From Nitrosomonas sp. JL21 (GTDB lineage Bacteria > Pseudomonadota > Gammaproteobacteria > Burkholderiales > Nitrosomonadaceae), in the NCBI RefSeq assembly GCF_009833095.1, contig NZ_QRCB01000035.1, forward strand, positions 1 to 64,000: a DNA stretch of 64,000 nucleotides, read 5' to 3'. The translations under genes and the position numbers were made by a program. Below the pieces are notes generated by a model. The model was not told where the DNA came from and did not search any database. It saw only the letters and a list, made by a program, of their open reading frames with translations. This document shows, piece by piece, positions 61,064-64,000 of the stretch. Every line of letters starts with the position of its first letter. Within the stretch, counting starts at the first letter, position 1.

Positions 61064-61858
61064 ATGCGTTTGACGAAATTTTCGCAAGTAATGACAATTA
61101 GTATCTTGAGCTTGATGGCTTTGAGCGTTCAAGCTCAATCATCTGGAGTGGTGGCTAAAGTGAATGGTGTGGCAATTCCACAATCTCGATTGGAATTGAT
61201 GGTGAAAGCAAGTGTCGCGCAAGGCCAAACTGATGGTCCAGAAATGAGAAAAGCGTTACGTGAAAATTTAATCGCTGAGGAAATTCTTGCGCAGGAAGCG
61301 ACCAAGAAGAAATTGGACAAGGATTCTGATGTGATTGCGCAGCTCGAGATCGCGCGTCAGGCAGTATTGGTGAGAGCCTATCAGGCTGACTATATCAAGA
61401 AGAACGTTGTCAGTGATGAAACTTTACGCAAAGAATATGAAATGTTGAAAGTGCAAATGGGCGATAAGGAATACAAAGCGCGCCATATTCTAGTCGACAG
61501 CGAGAGTGTGGCAAAAGAAATTATTGCCAGTCTCAAGAAAGGCGGTAATTTTGCAAAAATCGCTGAAGAAAAATCTCTGGATGAAGGAAGCAAGGAAAAT
61601 GGCGGCGAACTTAACTGGAGTCCTCCCGCCGCTTATGTCCGGCCTTTTTCCGAAGCTTTGGTGAAGCTCTCAAAAGGTAGCTTGACAGAACAACCTGTGC
61701 AGACCTCATTTGGATGGCATGTCATTCAATTAATGGATACTCGTCCGATGGAAGTACCGCCGTTCGAAGAAGTAAAACAGAATATCCAGCAACGCGTACT
61801 GCAACGCGAATTTGCGACCGTCGTACAAGAACTGCGCAGCAAAGCGAAAGTAGAATAA
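61064..61858 (+). CDS. Periplasmic peptidyl-prolyl isomerase, parvulin type
   Basis: A 264-residue exported foldase with a signal peptide ending VQAQ (about residue 25), an N-terminal helical chaperone part resembling SurA/PpiD, and a parvulin domain (about residues 135-230) with KARHILVDSESVAKEI, GGELNWSPPAAYVRPFSEAL and TSFGWHVIQLMD. It helps fold outer-membrane or periplasmic proteins. A likely promoter has TATACT at 60996. It lies after yciI, a common order. Confidence 0.93.
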   Translation: MRLTKFSQVMTISILSLMALSVQAQSSGVVAKVNGVAIPQSRLELMVKASVAQGQTDGPEMRKALRENLIAEEILAQEATKKKLDKDSDVIAQLEIARQAVLVRAYQADYIKKNVVSDETLRKEYEMLKVQMGDKEYKARHILVDSESVAKEIIASLKKGGNFAKIAEEKSLDEGSKENGGELNWSPPAAYVRPFSEALVKLSKGSLTEQPVQTSFGWHVIQLMDTRPMEVPPFEEVKQNIQQRVLQREFATVVQELRSKAKVE

Positions 61859-61897
61859 TTGCAGTGTCTTAGCCCGGTAGAGAAGATGTTTAAGTGA

Positions 61898-62971
61898 TCA
61901 GCAGGCTATCTTTTCTACTCGGGGCGCCAAGGCACAGAGTAACTCGTAGCTAGTTGTGCCTGCCCGCTGTGCCACCTCATCGACAGAGATTTCTTTTCCC
62001 CATAGGATGACAGGACTGTTGACCTGGACATCCTGAATATTCGTTAAATCCACCGTTAACATATCCATAGAAATACGCCCCAGTAATCGACTCTGCTGAT
62101 TATTTACTAAAACGGGCGTGTTTGTGGGCGCATGCCGCGGATAGCCATCTGCATACCCACAGGCCACGATTCCGATCCGCATCGGACAATCGGCTTGAAA
62201 TAATCCATGGTAACCTACTTTATCGCCAGCTTTGAGCTCATGTATCGCGATGATCTTACTGGTCAGCGTCATAACAGGTCGCAAATCCAGATCGGCTGCA
62301 GTCCGATCGGTAAATGGAGAAGCGCCATACAGCATGATGCCGGGGCGTACCCAGTCGGCATGGGATTGCGGATAACACATGATGGCTGCTGAGTTTGCGA
62401 GTGAACTGGGATGAGCGTGAGTGTGAACGACTTGCTGAAAACATTGAAGCTGTTGAATGACACTGTCGTGTTGGGAAGGATCGTCGGCACTAGCAAAATG
62501 AGTCATCAAAGTAATATTCTTGGAGCAGTGATTTTTCTGCAGTTGACCGATGATTTCTGAGACTTTTTCGGGCCGCAATCCTAAACGATTCATCCCTGTA
62601 TTGATTTTTAAAAATAAATTTAGTTGAGGATGCCTGGATGCCAATAGCATGGCTATTTGTTCAGGGTGATGGATGACAGCACTCAAACGATACCTTTCAA
62701 ATAGCGCCAGTTCTTGAGTAGAAAAAAAACCTTCCAACAACAGTATGGGTTGTTGATATCCTGCCTCGCGCAAGTTGATCGCGGCATCCAGTTCTAGTAA
62801 TGCAAAACCGTCTACATTTGCTAGGGCTTGGGCGGTTTGCAAAAGCCCATGGCCGTAAGCGTCGGCTTTTACCACTGCCATCACGCGAGAATGTGGAGCA
62901 TATTTGCGGACTATGGATAAATTGTGGGTCAGGGCAGAACGATCAATAAAAGCTTGGGTGGGGCGTGACAT
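61898..62971 (-). CDS. alr: Alanine racemase
   Basis: A 357-residue PLP enzyme that interconverts L- and D-alanine for peptidoglycan. The PLP lysine is Lys35 in VMAVVKADAYGHG, the second catalytic Tyr is in AGDKVGYHGLF, and GRISMDMLTVDLT is conserved. ATG 62971 gives the conserved start MSRPTQAFIDRSAL; the longer frame adds 38 unlikely residues. It is divergent from lplT. Confidence 0.96.
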   Translation of the reverse strand: MSRPTQAFIDRSALTHNLSIVRKYAPHSRVMAVVKADAYGHGLLQTAQALANVDGFALLELDAAINLREAGYQQPILLLEGFFSTQELALFERYRLSAVIHHPEQIAMLLASRHPQLNLFLKINTGMNRLGLRPEKVSEIIGQLQKNHCSKNITLMTHFASADDPSQHDSVIQQLQCFQQVVHTHAHPSSLANSAAIMCYPQSHADWVRPGIMLYGASPFTDRTAADLDLRPVMTLTSKIIAIHELKAGDKVGYHGLFQADCPMRIGIVACGYADGYPRHAPTNTPVLVNNQQSRLLGRISMDMLTVDLTNIQDVQVNSPVILWGKEISVDEVAQRAGTTSYELLCALAPRVEKIAC

Positions 62972-63351
62972 TAATTCTGTATCCTGAAATTGTGCGGGTG
63001 CGTGTATTATGCGCAAGAATTTTATGATAATCGAAAATTTAATTTGCTGAACTAAACTTTTATAGTTTGCAGCTTTGACAGCCAACGTAATATGCTAATC
63101 TCAGGTGCATAATGAAAGATTGACTACCCAGAGTAGGGGATATTGTTTTAATAAGTTAGAAAATAATAAGCTACGGAAACTTCGTGAAAAGTAATAAGCG
63201 GAGTGTCAGGAAAATCAGGTGAAAAAGCACAGCTTATGAGTGGTAAATGAGTATGTTGAGCTTGATTTCAACGCGCTATGACCGAGTACAGCAGTTTGAG
63301 TTTCCGTAGTGCCAGAGCTAAGAGTTTTTTATTACCTTGCAGGGAAATAAC
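62972..63351. other. Intergenic region between alr and lplT
   Basis: About 380 bp with no gene of support. It holds the inverted pair CTACGGAAACT (about 63171-63181) and AGTTTCCGTAG (63300-63310 approx.), about 120 bp apart, and a segment (63249-63273) similar to one at 31045. A 20-codon ORF at 63247 lies between the inverted arms. The whole 140-bp unit may be a small repeat element. Confidence 0.4.
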
Positions 63352-64000
63352 TTGGAACGTGGTTTTTATACGATTATGGCGGCGCAGTTTTTCTCCTCAT
63401 TGGCAGATAATGCGCTGCTGGTTGTGGCGATTGCATTGTTAATTGACTTGCATGCGCCAGCATATCTGACACCTATGCTGAAGTTTGTGTTTGTCTTGTT
63501 TTATGTCATTCTGGCCCCATTTGTGGGAGCATTCGCGGATTCCATGCCCAAGGGCCGAGTGATGTTTATTAGCAATACCATCAAAATTACAGGCTGCGGT
63601 TTGTTATTCATGGCGATGCATCAATATATGGCACTGGCAGCTTACGCGGTTGTCGGATTGGGGGCTGCAGCTTATTCACCGGCTAAATATGGGATTCTGA
63701 CTGAATTACTACCACCGGAAAAATTGGTTATTGCCAATGGATGGATCGAAGGATTGACGGTTGCGTCAATCGTGCTCGGAACTGTCCTGGGAGGCATTCT
63801 CATTACGCCTGCCGTTGCGAGCGTATTGTTGATAATGGATATTCCCTATGTGGATACAGGTATCGATAATGCACTGGAAAGTGGCATTCTAATCATTGCC
63901 GTAGTCTATTCGATCGCAGCTTTGTTCAATCTTCATATTCCCAATACCGGTGTGGATCATCGCATTCCCAAGAAGAATCCACTTTATCTCTTTCATGAGT
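63352..64000 (+). CDS. lplT: Lysophospholipid transporter LplT (partial, runs off the right edge)
   Basis: The first 216 codons of an MFS transporter open at TTG 63352 (AGGGA at 63341-63345 upstream) and stay open to the end. Text such as RGFYTIMAAQFFSSLADNALL, TPMLKFVFVLFYVILAPFVGAFADS and PAKYGILTELLPPEKLVIANGWIEG matches LplT, which flips lysophospholipids across the inner membrane for re-acylation. The following genes (often an acyltransferase) lie outside the window. Confidence 0.93.
   Translation, partial: MERGFYTIMAAQFFSSLADNALLVVAIALLIDLHAPAYLTPMLKFVFVLFYVILAPFVGAFADSMPKGRVMFISNTIKITGCGLLFMAMHQYMALAAYAVVGLGAAAYSPAKYGILTELLPPEKLVIANGWIEGLTVASIVLGTVLGGILITPAVASVLLIMDIPYVDTGIDNALESGILIIAVVYSIAALFNLHIPNTGVDHRIPKKNPLYLFHE

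Noticed and set aside
1-64000. tRNA, rRNA, prophage, plasmid origin or integrase
   Set aside because: No cloverleaf, rRNA core sequence, phage structural gene or integrase was recognised on either strand by eye.

Overview
The window looks like chromosomal DNA of a betaproteobacterium of the Nitrosomonas type (Nitrosomonadaceae). This is inferred from protein-family resemblance and gene order: tol-pal-cpoB followed by queE-queC, ruvX-pyrR-pyrB-pyrC', alr next to lplT, yciB-yciI-ppiC, and many small lineage-type proteins. No rRNA, tRNA, CRISPR array, intact insertion sequence or prophage was seen.

Left part (1-13964): the end of a large secreted repeat protein, then mltA, a NIF3-family gene, a DegS-like membrane protease, a BT1-type MFS transporter, comEA, cysM, the complete Tol-Pal envelope operon (ybgC-tolQRAB-pal-cpoB) and two preQ0 synthesis genes (queE, queC).

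Middle-left (14579-26300): a 1713-residue animal-type haem peroxidase fused to RTX calcium-binding repeats, with three tandem 270-bp units at its end. A c-di-GMP pair follows on the other strand: an EAL protein cut short by an in-frame stop, and an HD-GYP protein whose HD histidine is replaced. Next come an AT-rich patch of unknown membrane genes and a second ExbB-ExbD-TonB-like energy transducer.

Middle (26300-31700): an accessory stretch of decayed sequence and many short genes. It holds an adhesin-E-like secreted protein, a peptidoglycan-binding lipoprotein, ChaB, an HdeD-like membrane protein and several tiny acidic or proline-rich proteins. Two of its promoter regions share the palindrome GTTCGnCAnCGAAC at nearly the same distance (about 58-60 bp) from a start codon.

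Surface-sugar region (31700-45108): corA and a YihY/BrkB membrane protein, then a tight minus-strand operon (kdsB-like, HpcH/HpaI aldolase, 2-hydroxyacid dehydrogenase, epimerase, HAD phosphatase, pgl). Divergent to it lie glycosyltransferases, an O-antigen-ligase-like protein and three methyltransferases. Together they suggest synthesis and assembly of a decorated surface polysaccharide, perhaps with an unusual CMP-activated deoxy sugar acid.

Right part (45275-64000): DUF2024, IalB and ArsC-like genes, a transposase remnant, the ribosomal operon rpsP-rimM-trmD-rplS, a GlcF-like protein, coq7, the pyrimidine operon (yqgE-ruvX-pyrR-pyrB and a catalytically dead pyrC'), prlC, mlaA, a rubredoxin-reductase-like enzyme, yciB, yciI, a SurA/PpiC-type foldase, alr and the start of lplT. 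Function calls rest on reading motifs by eye; no database search was run.
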